Below, piece after piece: positions 41,312 through 50,279 of a DNA stretch of 64,000 nt (the first letter of the stretch is position 1; each line of letters begins with the position of its first letter). A program made the position numbers and the translations under genes. This DNA comes from a virus, in the IMG/VR virus record IMGVR_UViG_3300048672_001051, positions 124,001-188,000 of that record, one strand, 5' to 3'. The notes beneath the pieces are model-generated. The model saw only the letters and a program-made list of their open reading frames with translations, did no database searches and had not been told where the DNA came from.

Positions 41312-41868
41312 TTGTTGTTTCTCAATAATAGTCTATTTTACAAAAGCATTATTGAGAAACAACAACTTTTTAAGGTTGTTGTTTCTACGGCGTTCTTTAG
41401 ATTCTAATTTTAAATAAGGTTGATGTAATTTAGCCTTTCGGCTAACGATAAAGCAGTAATTTAGGCATATTTTATCTCGCAAGGTGGGGGCGGGAACGGC
41501 GGAAAGAACTGGGCTAATGTTACATTACAACAAAGAATTAATAGTTGCAAAACAGACAGACTAGCTAGAAAGTTTTGCAACATGGGTTTTACCGATTAAG
41601 CAGATAAATAAATCAACTGCCTTGTAGAGCCTATAGCAAAATAGGTTTTACGCGCTGTATACACTATATTTTAGTATATTAGTGTATTTCTCAACGCTTA
41701 AAAAATTGCTTTTTGACTAAACAAACGGTACGGTTGTCGCACTTTTTAGTCGCTATAATATTTTAAAAAGTGCGACATTTACTCAGAAAGATGGAATGCC
41801 ACTTTTGGACATTCAATATACACCCCCTGAGCTATGCTATAAGCGTAAGACGCCTTTTACAAGGCGTC
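41312..41868. repeat. hairpin-rich non-coding region
   Basis: About 600 bases without a gene but with four strong inverted repeats: 41312-41365 (18-bp arms, TTGTTGTTTCTCAATAAT, followed by CTTTTT and a third partial copy), 41544-41581 (10-bp arms GTTGCAAAAC), 41735-41777 (14-bp arms TGTCGCACTTTTTA) and 41849-41868 (8-bp arms GACGCCTT). Looks like structured RNA, a transcription boundary or an origin-like region. Confidence 0.65.
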
Positions 41869-41903
41869 CGGTGACTTTCACACCTTTAAGTACCTAGGGC
41901 ATT

Positions 41904-42329
41904 TTAAGTGCGGGCTGGTTTTTTGATCTTTGCCAACTCTTTCAAATCTTTTGGATCCAGAAGAATTTCAAGCGCTTGATCTTTCAATTGGCACTTGCCA
42001 ACTAGCAACTGCAAAAGCGGTACAGGATTCGAAGATTCACATGCGTAATTTTCTGCTTCTGTAACGTCTTTAAGCAACTTTGTTAGGCGAGTTTCTTGCG
42101 CGCGAAGCGAACGAAGCTCGGCCACCATCTTAATGCGAGTTTCTTGGCTGATATTAATCAAGCGAGTTACACCAGTAGCGTAAACAGTAGCTTTCTCAAT
42201 TTCAGCTGCAGCATTTTGTTGCGCTAAGATTTGCTTGACCAAGTCGATATTTACACCAGCTGGTGCCATACTTGTCAAGTCGTCAGGTTTCAAATGTGCT
42301 TGAGCAGCACGGCTCAATACGCTAGACAT
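41904..42329 (-). CDS. hypothetical helical protein
   Basis: 141 residues, Ala/Leu/Lys/Glu-rich, with a long helix or coiled coil in the centre. Less AT-biased codons than neighbours, so perhaps strongly expressed. Not recognised. Confidence 0.65.
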   Translation of the reverse strand: MSSVLSRAAQAHLKPDDLTSMAPAGVNIDLVKQILAQQNAAAEIEKATVYATGVTRLINISQETRIKMVAELRSLRAQETRLTKLLKDVTEAENYACESSNPVPLLQLLVGKCQLKDQALEILLDPKDLKELAKIKKPART

Positions 42330-42396
42330 GGGCTTATCCTCATAAGGGCGGATTGGTATGAAAGATTACTGCAACAACAACACAAACATGCTTTTA

Positions 42397-42819
42397 CTAC
42401 TTTGTTAAAACAACACTTCCATTTTGAAAATGTTTACAAAGTTCGTTCGTAGCTACAGCAGATAAACTTGTAACTAAAGGCAACATTTGATCTGTTGTGC
42501 GTAATGAGTTAGCACTACGTGCAAGTTTTCCATTGTTATCGCGATAAGTTTCGTAAATAACCTCTGAGTTAATTACTAACTTAAATTTTGAAAAATTGTC
42601 AAATGTGCATTTTAAAGTTCGAGATTTATTTGTCAAAACTAAAAGACCATTTACTTTAGTTTTGACAATATCTTTTCGAGCATAAAGATTAAAAATTGTG
42701 TAATAAACAACTTTTTTAACAGGATATTTTTGGATAACAATCCAAAAAAGAATTAAAATCAATAACAAAAAAGCTAGCAGTGTAAAAATTGCTTGTAAGC
42801 TTATAAGTATAAAAGACAT
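42397..42819 (-). CDS. membrane-anchored protein
   Basis: 140 residues from ATG 42819. One N-terminal hydrophobic helix (about 3-27) followed by a soluble basic domain. A longer start (GTG 42849) is possible. Not recognised. Confidence 0.55.
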   Translation of the reverse strand: MSFILISLQAIFTLLAFLLLILILFWIVIQKYPVKKVVYYTIFNLYARKDIVKTKVNGLLVLTNKSRTLKCTFDNFSKFKLVINSEVIYETYRDNNGKLARSANSLRTTDQMLPLVTSLSAVATNELCKHFQNGSVVLTK

Positions 42820-42859
42820 GGTGGTTGCTACAGTATATGGAGGACACACACATGCTTAT

Positions 42860-43450
42860 TTATGGTGCTAATGTTGTACTATCTAAGTGCAGTCCTGCTT
42901 TCAAAGCTTCCATGAAATCTACATCCATTCCAGGCGAATACTGAGATTTAATTTTGGATGCGACATAAGAGGTTCTAGGCTCTGCTAAACCAGTACCATA
43001 TTGATATTCCCGACTAAAGAAATCTCTTTGGCCATAGCTACCTAACTCAACACCATCATACTCCAAATCGCAGTCTACTTTTTTACAATACAAGCCTATG
43101 CTTCTAAAAAAAATCAAAGCATCTTCTTGTATATTTCTAGTTGTAGGTCCAATTGTACACAACTCTAATTTTAAAAAAATCTTTTGATGTGTCTCATCTT
43201 CTACGTCATTTCTAACACAAGGAGTTAGAGCCATGTAAGCTCCATCTTCAAGTTTAGGTAGTAGACTAAAGAATGACTGTTCGGCACTACCAACATAATA
43301 TTGATTTGTTGGTGGATAAGCTTTAGAAATTCCTTCAAAGCTTAAATCAATAAATTCTTTATCAATGATATATGGCACTGATAATGCTTTATAACCTAAA
43401 CTTTGATAAAAATTTATTGCAGCAGTCAAGTAAGGTAAGGATATCATCAT
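42860..43450 (-). CDS. class II aminoacyl-tRNA synthetase-like protein
   Basis: 196 residues from ATG 43450. The order of features resembles a class II synthetase core: YYVGSAEQ, then LTPCVRND...THQKIFLKLELC (motif 2-like P-x-x-R...F-x-x-LE), GVELGSYGQR, and YGTGLAEPR (motif 3-like G-x-G-x-x-x-R). It is much shorter than a real synthetase and lacks an anticodon-binding domain, so a paralogue acting on an amino acid or tRNA is more likely. Inference only. Confidence 0.4.
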   Translation of the reverse strand: MMISLPYLTAAINFYQSLGYKALSVPYIIDKEFIDLSFEGISKAYPPTNQYYVGSAEQSFFSLLPKLEDGAYMALTPCVRNDVEDETHQKIFLKLELCTIGPTTRNIQEDALIFFRSIGLYCKKVDCDLEYDGVELGSYGQRDFFSREYQYGTGLAEPRTSYVASKIKSQYSPGMDVDFMEALKAGLHLDSTTLAP

Positions 43451-44043
43451 AGCGTAAATCTCTGTAAATGATACATTGGAAGTTTTTCGCAATTATCTAG
43501 AAAGCTTAACTCTAATTTAGATTCATGAATAACTCTAAAAACACTGAAATCATGTGAATTTTGAACAGCAAGTTTATCAATAATTTCAAGATCATTTGTA
43601 AAATACATTTTAGAATTAATTACAGGAGTACCTTTAAGAATCTCTAAAATAGCATTTTTTGAAAAAATTGTCTGATCATTTGAATTAGGGACTGAGTTTT
43701 CTGTAACATAGTAAGTTATGTTACCAATAACTACTACATGACAATTATTCTGGCAAACAATATATTCACCATTATCTATCAGATACTCAAATAAGTTAAA
43801 ACAAGGTCTTGAACCTGTTTCAAATACTTCTTTAGTTTTACTAGCCATTATGTCTAGATCTTTGACAGTTAAGCCTAATTTAAATGCTTCTGATTTTATA
43901 CATAAAAATAAATCAGACAACTCTGTAGCTGCCATTATTTTATTTTTATGACTAAGCGCATCAATATATTCTAAAAATTCTTCATAAATTTTAAAAGGTG
44001 ATGTGTGCGGAACTTTTGGAATTTCAAGTGTATGATAAGACAT
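43447..44043 (-). CDS. hypothetical protein
   Basis: 198 residues, mixed, not a member of the paralogue family next to it: it lacks the FW-x3-R and HG marks and ends LQRFTL. The first gene downstream of the array, 38 bases away, and overlapping the synthetase-like gene start. Confidence 0.6.
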   Translation of the reverse strand: MSYHTLEIPKVPHTSPFKIYEEFLEYIDALSHKNKIMAATELSDLFLCIKSEAFKLGLTVKDLDIMASKTKEVFETGSRPCFNLFEYLIDNGEYIVCQNNCHVVVIGNITYYVTENSVPNSNDQTIFSKNAILEILKGTPVINSKMYFTNDLEIIDKLAVQNSHDFSVFRVIHESKLELSFLDNCEKLPMYHLQRFTL

Positions 44044-44081
44044 ATTTAAATATTTCTCTAAATTATAATACTTAAATGCTT

Positions 44082-44546
44082 TTATAAATATCTAAGATTG
44101 TGTATAGGTACAACTTCACCTGCAATGTAAAAAATTGAAGAGTATCTTTGTCCAGAATTTACATTTGAAATTCGTGCAGTAGATCCGTGTAATAAGCCAT
44201 TTTTAAAAAATCCTTCAGGTACAGTTGAATTATAAGCTCTGCGGCTATTTTTAAAATTACCGAACATACGTCTATTTGAAAGGTAAAAAGAATCTTTAAA
44301 TGTTGCAACAGTTGATTCATAATCAGTAACACACTTACAAGATTTTGGGATATTAGGATACGTATTATAAAAAACAACTTGATTATAAAAATATTTTAAA
44401 ATATTTTCAAATTGAAGTAGTCTGTTAGTTTTTAATAAAAATTTTAAAATTTTTATTTTTTCAATTAAAGGATACCTTGAAGTCATCCTGTGAGAATTAT
44501 TTAAAATAAATGTGTAATATTCTTCAGCTTCACTTCTTTTTAACAT
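44082..44546 (-). CDS. array paralogue (last, 35th)
   Basis: 154 residues. The N-terminal half is diverged, with no FW signature. C-terminal HGSTARI, then FYIAGEVV and the end NLRYL. The 3'-most member; 38 bases follow before the non-member gene. A longer hydrophilic insert separates the halves. Confidence 0.75.
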   Translation of the reverse strand: MLKRSEAEEYYTFILNNSHRMTSRYPLIEKIKILKFLLKTNRLLQFENILKYFYNQVVFYNTYPNIPKSCKCVTDYESTVATFKDSFYLSNRRMFGNFKNSRRAYNSTVPEGFFKNGLLHGSTARISNVNSGQRYSSIFYIAGEVVPIHNLRYL

Positions 44547-44547
44547 A

Positions 44548-44934
44548 TTATAAATCTCTTAGTTGTAAATATTTTGGTAATTCTTCATCATTAATGATAA
44601 AAGAAACTAAACTAGTAGCCATATCTTTAAAAGCTCCGTGAAGTTCATAGCTCTCTAAAAAATACATTTTATTTTGATAAGCATGTTGAAAGCCACTAAC
44701 TTGTAAACCAATTTTATTTAATTTAGAAGTTAAATAGTATGAGTTATATCTACTCTTACAAAAACCTGACGGAATTTTAAGAGAACCTTTTCGACAATAA
44801 ATATCATGAAGTATCGCTCTAAAATACGCATTAAAATCTTTAGGGTTTTCCATTGTAATTAGATGTTCGTACTGGCTTTTATTAAACTCTTTAAGGTTTA
44901 ATAAAAAATCTATATATTCTTTTGTATATATCAT
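44548..44934 (-). CDS. array paralogue
   Basis: 128 residues. DFNAYFRAIL replaces the FW signature. LHGAF and the end LQLRDL are clear. The LRDL codons (AAGAGA) precede the next ATG by 8 bases. Confidence 0.75.
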   Translation of the reverse strand: MIYTKEYIDFLLNLKEFNKSQYEHLITMENPKDFNAYFRAILHDIYCRKGSLKIPSGFCKSRYNSYYLTSKLNKIGLQVSGFQHAYQNKMYFLESYELHGAFKDMATSLVSFIINDEELPKYLQLRDL

Positions 44935-44951
44935 ACTTTAAACCTGTAACT

Positions 44952-45305
44952 TTATAAATGTGCTAAATTTGTTATATTTAAAACTAGTCGTTTATTTATA
45001 TAAAAAGAATATTTTTTAGTATATTTTTCAAAGTAGCAGCCGTGTTGATTCCCACAAGTTAAAAAAGAATTTACATATAAACTTTTAGAAATTCCGAAAA
45101 TATAATTTTCGGAATGTTGATAAAATTCAACATTTCTCCATTTAGCAAAACCTGCTTTTTTAAAATGTTTTCTTAAATCTTTAAATAAATTAAGCCTGTA
45201 GAAACTATAACGCATTAAAATATCAAAATCTACACAAGAACCTACTTTAGCAGTTTTTATCAGGTCAGTATACAAATCAGTTAAGTATCTTTCGTTCATA
45301 CTCAT
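44952..45305 (-). CDS. array paralogue, C-terminus LAHL
   Basis: 117 residues, the shortest full member. QHGCYF present. The end is NLAHL: Arg is lost, and here a separate ACAGG ribosome site lies in the 17-base spacer before the next gene. Confidence 0.75.
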   Translation of the reverse strand: MSMNERYLTDLYTDLIKTAKVGSCVDFDILMRYSFYRLNLFKDLRKHFKKAGFAKWRNVEFYQHSENYIFGISKSLYVNSFLTCGNQHGCYFEKYTKKYSFYINKRLVLNITNLAHL

Positions 45306-45306
45306 A

Positions 45307-45708
45307 TTAAAGCTCTCTTAAATTTGAAATTTTTAATCTTTGATTATTTATTGCAAAATGTGTTTTTTGATATTCTGATGCAACTGCGCCCAAGAATCTG
45401 TTAGCCACAACAAAGCCAGTTCTCCTTGTAGTGCTAGTACAAAGACCTATTGCGTCACATTTAGTGGTTAAAAAACCTGACAGGCCAGAATCACTTTTAA
45501 ATTTACCAGCTAAAGGTTGTTTATAATCCCAAGCAATTGTTCGATTACCAGTTGTTTTGTTAAGATAAACTATAGACCGAGCATACTCCCAAAACATTTT
45601 TTTACTTTTAATTCCTAAAAAATATTTATTATTAAAGTACTTTTTATCCCAATTTTTTGTAACAAATTTACTAGCTTCTGGGTCGTGTTGCCAATCAAAT
45701 GTTTGCAT
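45307..45708 (-). CDS. array paralogue without HG
   Basis: 133 residues. MFWEYARSIVY present. HG is replaced by LG (FLGAV). Ends NLREL, whose codons AAGAGAG serve the next ATG. Confidence 0.75.
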   Translation of the reverse strand: MQTFDWQHDPEASKFVTKNWDKKYFNNKYFLGIKSKKMFWEYARSIVYLNKTTGNRTIAWDYKQPLAGKFKSDSGLSGFLTTKCDAIGLCTSTTRRTGFVVANRFLGAVASEYQKTHFAINNQRLKISNLREL

Positions 45709-46106
45709 TATAAGTATCTCAAGTTAGTAATTGGTTTTTTGTATCCAGCTATGTAGTGCGTCAGCTGAGCGTTATAAACCTCTGCACCATGTTGTGCTGA
45801 ACTATTTAGATGGTACTTAATTCTATCACCACGAACTGATTTGACTAAACCAATTGTTTTTGCCTTAGCTGTAATAATATAGCTAATATCTGAGTTAGGT
45901 GAATACGCAATTCCACCTATATTATAAAAAATATCTAACAGATCATATCTTAGCATGTCTCTAACAAGAGAATAAAATTCTTTAGAATTTTTATTTCTAG
46001 TTGTATTTTTAAAAATTCCTATTAGTTGTGGAGTTACTTTTGAACAAGCACTAAAGCCATCTAAAATTTCTTGCGGTGTTGAATTATTAAAATCAATTTT
46101 TTTCAT
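45708..46106 (-). CDS. array paralogue
   Basis: 132 residues. QHGAEV, ends NLRYL; stop and next ATG overlap (TAATG). The middle (FYNIGGIAYSP, IGLVKS) closely resembles the member at 49068-49466, eight genes away, indicating a dispersed duplicate. Confidence 0.8.
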   Translation of the reverse strand: MKKIDFNNSTPQEILDGFSACSKVTPQLIGIFKNTTRNKNSKEFYSLVRDMLRYDLLDIFYNIGGIAYSPNSDISYIITAKAKTIGLVKSVRGDRIKYHLNSSAQHGAEVYNAQLTHYIAGYKKPITNLRYL

Positions 46107-46483
46107 AAATGTCTCAAATGTGTAGCTGCTACACGTTCACCATCAATATAAAGTTTTAAAGAATTTGCGACAGCACCATGACGGATGTCGTTAGCATAAA
46201 ATATTCTTAAATCGCCTTCCTCGAAAATCCCAAGCATGCCACTATTTTTTAAATAATAATTACAACCGTAAGTACTTCGTATAAAGCCATTTTTTAATTT
46301 AGCTAGTAACCTATGATTAAATAGAGAAGGGTATACTTGAATCGTATTTCTCAAGAATCCCCAAAAATATTTAGGATTTTTTTCGTATGAATATTTTATC
46401 AAATATTTATAATAAAGATTGGAAGTTCCTAAATGTTTTTTTATAAGTTTAATAGCATCAAAAACATCTTTAATTTCATGCAT
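46103..46483 (-). CDS. array paralogue
   Basis: 126 residues. YFWGFLRNT, YYLKNSGMLGIF, RHGAV, LYIDG, ends HLRHL. Overlaps the next ORF by ATGA. Confidence 0.8.
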   Translation of the reverse strand: MHEIKDVFDAIKLIKKHLGTSNLYYKYLIKYSYEKNPKYFWGFLRNTIQVYPSLFNHRLLAKLKNGFIRSTYGCNYYLKNSGMLGIFEEGDLRIFYANDIRHGAVANSLKLYIDGERVAATHLRHL

Positions 46484-46484
46484 A

Positions 46485-46922
46485 TTACAAATACCTTAAA
46501 TGTGTACAGGATACAACTTGATCAGCAATATTAAAATAAGTTTCTACGTAAGAGTGATATGTGTCTGTCGCGTCGTCATAATCTTCTCCGCTGTAAATAG
46601 TAGCTCCATGCTCCCCAACTGAAGACTTAAACCACTGCGAATCTGAAGTGGTAATTAAGCCTCTGGTGCTATTGTGGTAAGAACTGTAGTAGTGTGTTGG
46701 TGGAGAATGTGTAGACTTGAGTGGATCATAACTCTCAGCCGGTCCAGAACTTACTGTTATAGTTTCGTTTTTAAATGTTCTTCTAATTTTTAAATATCTA
46801 ACATACCGCCAAAATGATTTTAGATCTTTTTCTAATAATAATTTTTCAAGCATTATTACTTCATGCTGATAATTTTTAATTGAGCTAAGCTCTTTAAGTA
46901 TTTCAAGAGGTGTACTATACAT
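46485..46922 (-). CDS. array paralogue with His/Ser/Tyr-rich insert
   Basis: 145 residues. SFWRYVRYLK, EHGATI, ends HLRYL. Two polar inserts rich in His, Ser, Tyr and Asp (centre and near the end) make it the most unusual full-length member in composition. Confidence 0.8.
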   Translation of the reverse strand: MYSTPLEILKELSSIKNYQHEVIMLEKLLLEKDLKSFWRYVRYLKIRRTFKNETITVSSGPAESYDPLKSTHSPPTHYYSSYHNSTRGLITTSDSQWFKSSVGEHGATIYSGEDYDDATDTYHSYVETYFNIADQVVSCTHLRYL

Positions 46923-46942
46923 TATAAATCTCTAAATTTTAA

Positions 46943-47353
46943 TTACAAGTATCTTAAAGATGCCGTATCAATAGGTCTGTTGTTAATCCAAAAGCGTTTT
47001 GTTCTGTTAGGTTCATATAAACTCCCATGCACAGAACAACGTTCTTTGCAGAAATATTTCCTTTTTGTAGGTGATAAGTGAAAACCAATCAGTTCAAGAT
47101 TTTTTTTACGATAATAGATTTCACTATTAAAGTCTAAGCTGTTGACATATTTACCAGCACCTAACTCTTTTTTAAATTTTTTTAAAAATTTAGAATTCTG
47201 GGAGTTATAATTTTCTAAAAAATGCCTAATTCTTGGAATAATATTTTTTAAATCTGTAGAATTTTCAATTTTAATATTATTAAAATAATTAAAAAAAACA
47301 GTTTGTTCAGAAATTTTTTTAACAAATTTTCTAAATTTTTTTTCGGTTAACAT
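46943..47353 (-). CDS. array paralogue
   Basis: 136 residues, Lys/Asn-rich. RIRHFLENY in place of FW, VHGSLYE, FWINNRP, ends SLRYL. In the 20-base spacer after it the sequence TTTAGAGATTTATAATG repeats the look of another gene end plus start, a possible remnant of a deleted member. Confidence 0.75.
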   Translation of the reverse strand: MLTEKKFRKFVKKISEQTVFFNYFNNIKIENSTDLKNIIPRIRHFLENYNSQNSKFLKKFKKELGAGKYVNSLDFNSEIYYRKKNLELIGFHLSPTKRKYFCKERCSVHGSLYEPNRTKRFWINNRPIDTASLRYL

Positions 47354-47370
47354 TATAAAGTCCTTAGTAG

Positions 47371-47760
47371 CTACAAACTTCTTAAAGAAGTTATTAATGT
47401 TTGGTGCCCATTTAGATATAAAGATATATCATTAAAATGTTTAGAAGCGCCGTGTTGTTTAGTATCTAGTAAAAAATACATATATTGCTTATTTTGAAAT
47501 ACTAATTTATGTCTACGATTTGGTGGACCTATAGTGTAAATAGCATAAGTAATTTTATTAACTTTTAAATATACGCTACAAACATAACCAAAACTGCTGT
47601 TAAAATTTGGTAATTTAATATACTTTCTTGATGCTAAAAATCTAACATAAGCCCAAAAGTCTTTAAGATTACCATTACTACTTAAAGACAGCATATAATT
47701 TGTTCTACTTCCAAGAGTATATTTATCAATTTCATTTAGTACAGTTTGAATTTTATTCAT
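47371..47760 (-). CDS. array paralogue
   Basis: 129 residues from ATG 47760, chosen because it follows the preceding stop by one base; an upstream ATG would overlap it. DFWAYVRFLA, QHGASK, LYLNG, ends SLRSL. Spacer contains AAGGA for the next gene. Confidence 0.78.
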   Translation of the reverse strand: MNKIQTVLNEIDKYTLGSRTNYMLSLSSNGNLKDFWAYVRFLASRKYIKLPNFNSSFGYVCSVYLKVNKITYAIYTIGPPNRRHKLVFQNKQYMYFLLDTKQHGASKHFNDISLYLNGHQTLITSLRSL

Positions 47761-47761
47761 A

Positions 47762-48187
47762 TTACAATTCACTTAATTTTAAATTTGAAATATGTTTATC
47801 ATTAACATAAATTAGATAAGAAGTAGTACCAATCTGCGCCATACCGTGAGACTCATCCTGTTTTTTATAAGTTTTTTGATTTGACATACTAAGTAAACCA
47901 AAAGTATTGTCAGAACTATTAACATAACCTACAACTTTTAAGCTGTGCGGTGCTATAAGGTGTCCAGCAATTTTTAATTCTAAATCTTCTAGATTAAAAA
48001 AAGTGTAACGTTTATAAAATCGCAGAGTACCAAAAAATTTCATTAAATTTTTATAATTATTTAATGAAATTTTTTTCAAAGATATCAAAGCATTTGTTGC
48101 AAAGTATGAACTAACTACAGAATTTTGCTCTGCAATAGCCTCTATTTCACCTAATATTTGTAAACATGAATCTTTAGTTTCTAGCAT
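47762..48187 (-). CDS. array paralogue, C-terminus LSEL
   Basis: 141 residues. KFFGTLRFYK, SHGMAQ, LIYVND, ends KLSEL, one of the few ends without Arg. AAGTGA is the remaining weak ribosome site. Confidence 0.75.
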   Translation of the reverse strand: MLETKDSCLQILGEIEAIAEQNSVVSSYFATNALISLKKISLNNYKNLMKFFGTLRFYKRYTFFNLEDLELKIAGHLIAPHSLKVVGYVNSSDNTFGLLSMSNQKTYKKQDESHGMAQIGTTSYLIYVNDKHISNLKLSEL

Positions 48188-48202
48188 AATTTGTAATAAT
48201 CC

Positions 48203-48583
48203 TTAAAGATTTCTTAATGTTCTATATGCAGGTACCCTACAGCCTTCAAAATAGAAGGTTGTTATATTACCTGTCTTAGAGCAGCCGTGTATAACATTTT
48301 TAGAATAAAAATTAACTCTAATAAAAGATACTGAAAAACCTACACAACTATTATTACTTGTTAGGTAGTAACTTACTGTATTATCTGTTGAAATTATAGC
48401 ACCATAGCTTTTAGAGCACAGGTACATCTCAAATAAGCCTCTAGATATTTTTTTTAAATAGCGCACTTTAGCCCAAAAATACTTATATTCACCAGCATCT
48501 AAATGTTTTTTTAAAGTTTGGATACTCTTATCTTCGTATATATCTAAATCTATTATATATTTCAAAACATCTTGTGGGGTCAT
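48203..48583 (-). CDS. array paralogue
   Basis: 126 residues. YFWAKVRYLKK, IHGCSK, FYFEG, ends TLRNL. TAAGGA spans its stop codon and can serve the next start. Confidence 0.78.
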   Translation of the reverse strand: MTPQDVLKYIIDLDIYEDKSIQTLKKHLDAGEYKYFWAKVRYLKKISRGLFEMYLCSKSYGAIISTDNTVSYYLTSNNSCVGFSVSFIRVNFYSKNVIHGCSKTGNITTFYFEGCRVPAYRTLRNL

Positions 48584-49065
48584 AAGTCTCTCAATCTTAA
48601 GTTTTTTGGGGCGTAGCAGTCTGGTTTAAATAAAAATTTAAATTTTATAGACTGGGCTTCGTATACAGTACCGTGTGACCCAGTAAATTTTGTTTGAAAA
48701 TGTTTAGAATATGTATGCACTACTAACCCTACGTTGTTTAAATTTTTACCATTTGCGTAATAACTACAGTTTTCTTTATAATAATATCCAGACATATTTA
48801 AATTAAGTCTAAAATAGGTTGGAAGTTGATAATTTATATATCTTGCATACCCCCAAAATTTTTTAAAATCTTTGTCCATAAAAAATTTTAAAAGTTTATC
48901 GTATTTTGCGCTTGATACCGTGTCTAGTGCATAAAAATATTGCAAAACTTTTAAAGGATTAACAATAACTGTGTAGTTAAAGCTTTTATAAAAAAGCATT
49001 AAAGTTTTTGTAGAATTATCATATATCTTAATATTTAAAATATAGTTTATAAGCTTATTAAACAT
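48580..49065 (-). CDS. array paralogue, longest
   Basis: 161 residues, with about 30 extra N-terminal residues. KFWGYARYI, SHGTVYE, ends LRLRDL; stop overlaps the next ATG (ATGA). Confidence 0.78.
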   Translation of the reverse strand: MFNKLINYILNIKIYDNSTKTLMLFYKSFNYTVIVNPLKVLQYFYALDTVSSAKYDKLLKFFMDKDFKKFWGYARYINYQLPTYFRLNLNMSGYYYKENCSYYANGKNLNNVGLVVHTYSKHFQTKFTGSHGTVYEAQSIKFKFLFKPDCYAPKNLRLRDL

Positions 49066-49067
49066 AG

Positions 49068-49466
49068 TTATAAGTACCTTAAATTTGAAATATGTATAAG
49101 GTCACCGTCTAGATAATAAGCTACCTCAGAGGAGTTGTGCTGATATGTGCCGTGCCTTGAAGAGTTTTTTAAAAAATAATTAAAATAATATTTATTGCTT
49201 TTAACTAAGCCAATTAAATCTCTAGCTGTATTTATAGTGTATAGTGCGTTTTCACCCGGAGTGTTTGCACTCCCCGCTACATTATAAAAGTTAGTTAATT
49301 CATAAAAATGTACTATATATCTTAAATATTTTAAAGCTTCGTTAAACATTAAATTTTTAATATAGTCTTCAGCAGTTTTTATATGACTAAAGTGTATCTG
49401 AGGTATTTGTTTTAAAATTTTTAAAATCTGCTGAGGTTTTAAATTATTAAAATCTGTTGTAATCAT
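49068..49466 (-). CDS. array paralogue
   Basis: 132 residues. EALKYLRYI, FYNVAGSANTPG, RHGTYQ, YYLDG, ends NLRYL. A sister of the member at 45708-46106. Confidence 0.8.
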   Translation of the reverse strand: MITTDFNNLKPQQILKILKQIPQIHFSHIKTAEDYIKNLMFNEALKYLRYIVHFYELTNFYNVAGSANTPGENALYTINTARDLIGLVKSNKYYFNYFLKNSSRHGTYQHNSSEVAYYLDGDLIHISNLRYL

Positions 49467-49834
49467 AAATTCCTTAAACCTGTATACGGTATTTTTTTAC
49501 CCATCAGATATAACCTTGTATTCTTGCGATCAACATCATCTTTAAAACTTCCATGTTGCATATTATTACTTGTAAAATATTTTAAATATTTATATTCTAA
49601 ATAGCCGACTTTATAAAAATCCTTAGAAGTGCCTATAAAAAAAGTATGCCAATTATTAATATCTCTAGTTTGACCGGTTTTAAATTTGCCTAGGTTTAGA
49701 TGAGGAATTAAATAATATCTAGCGCGCTCCCAAAATAATTTAATATCATTTGTAAGGTAAATTTTATTCAGTGCATTAAAAATTGAAGCATATTTTAAAT
49801 ATTCTAAAACTTTTTCTGGTGTGTCGTAAATCAT
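49463..49834 (-). CDS. array paralogue
   Basis: 123 residues. LFWERARYY, QHGSFK, LYLMG, ends GLRNL; TTAAGG plus ATGA overlap couples it to the next gene. Confidence 0.78.
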   Translation of the reverse strand: MIYDTPEKVLEYLKYASIFNALNKIYLTNDIKLFWERARYYLIPHLNLGKFKTGQTRDINNWHTFFIGTSKDFYKVGYLEYKYLKYFTSNNMQHGSFKDDVDRKNTRLYLMGKKIPYTGLRNL

Positions 49835-49846
49835 TTTATAAGCCTA

Positions 49847-50278
49847 TTAAAGATTTCTTAAAGTAGTTTTTAAACTTAACTTTTGTCCATAAATATAGTG
49901 AAAAGCTGAAGTAATTTTATAATATTCAAAAATGTTGATATCAAAAAATTGTCCATGAGGCAAACTTGCAGTGTAGTAACCTTTTTTTGTAGCCCTTTTA
50001 TAAAGTCCAAATCTTTCTGAGTTATTTTTAATATAATAGTTTGGTGCGTCATTATAGTCGAACGCTACATAACCTTTAGCAGTATGTGAATTTAAAAATT
50101 TTGCATCTAAGCGCCAACGCATAGTGTTAATATATCTAATATTATTCCAAAAATTATTTAAATCATCGTTAATAATATTTGTAACTAATTTTTCATAAGT
50201 TTTATTATTAAGATTATTTTTTATATATTTTAAAATATCAAATATTTCTCGAGCTTCTTCAACACTTACTTTACCCAT
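49847..50278 (-). CDS. array paralogue
   Basis: 143 residues. NFWNNIRYIN, YYIKNNSERFGL, PHGQFF, HYIYGQ, ends TLRNL. Its N-terminus (EAREIFDILKYIKNNL) is close to that of the member at 50682. Confidence 0.78.
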   Translation of the reverse strand: MGKVSVEEAREIFDILKYIKNNLNNKTYEKLVTNIINDDLNNFWNNIRYINTMRWRLDAKFLNSHTAKGYVAFDYNDAPNYYIKNNSERFGLYKRATKKGYYTASLPHGQFFDINIFEYYKITSAFHYIYGQKLSLKTTLRNL

Positions 50279-50279
50279 A

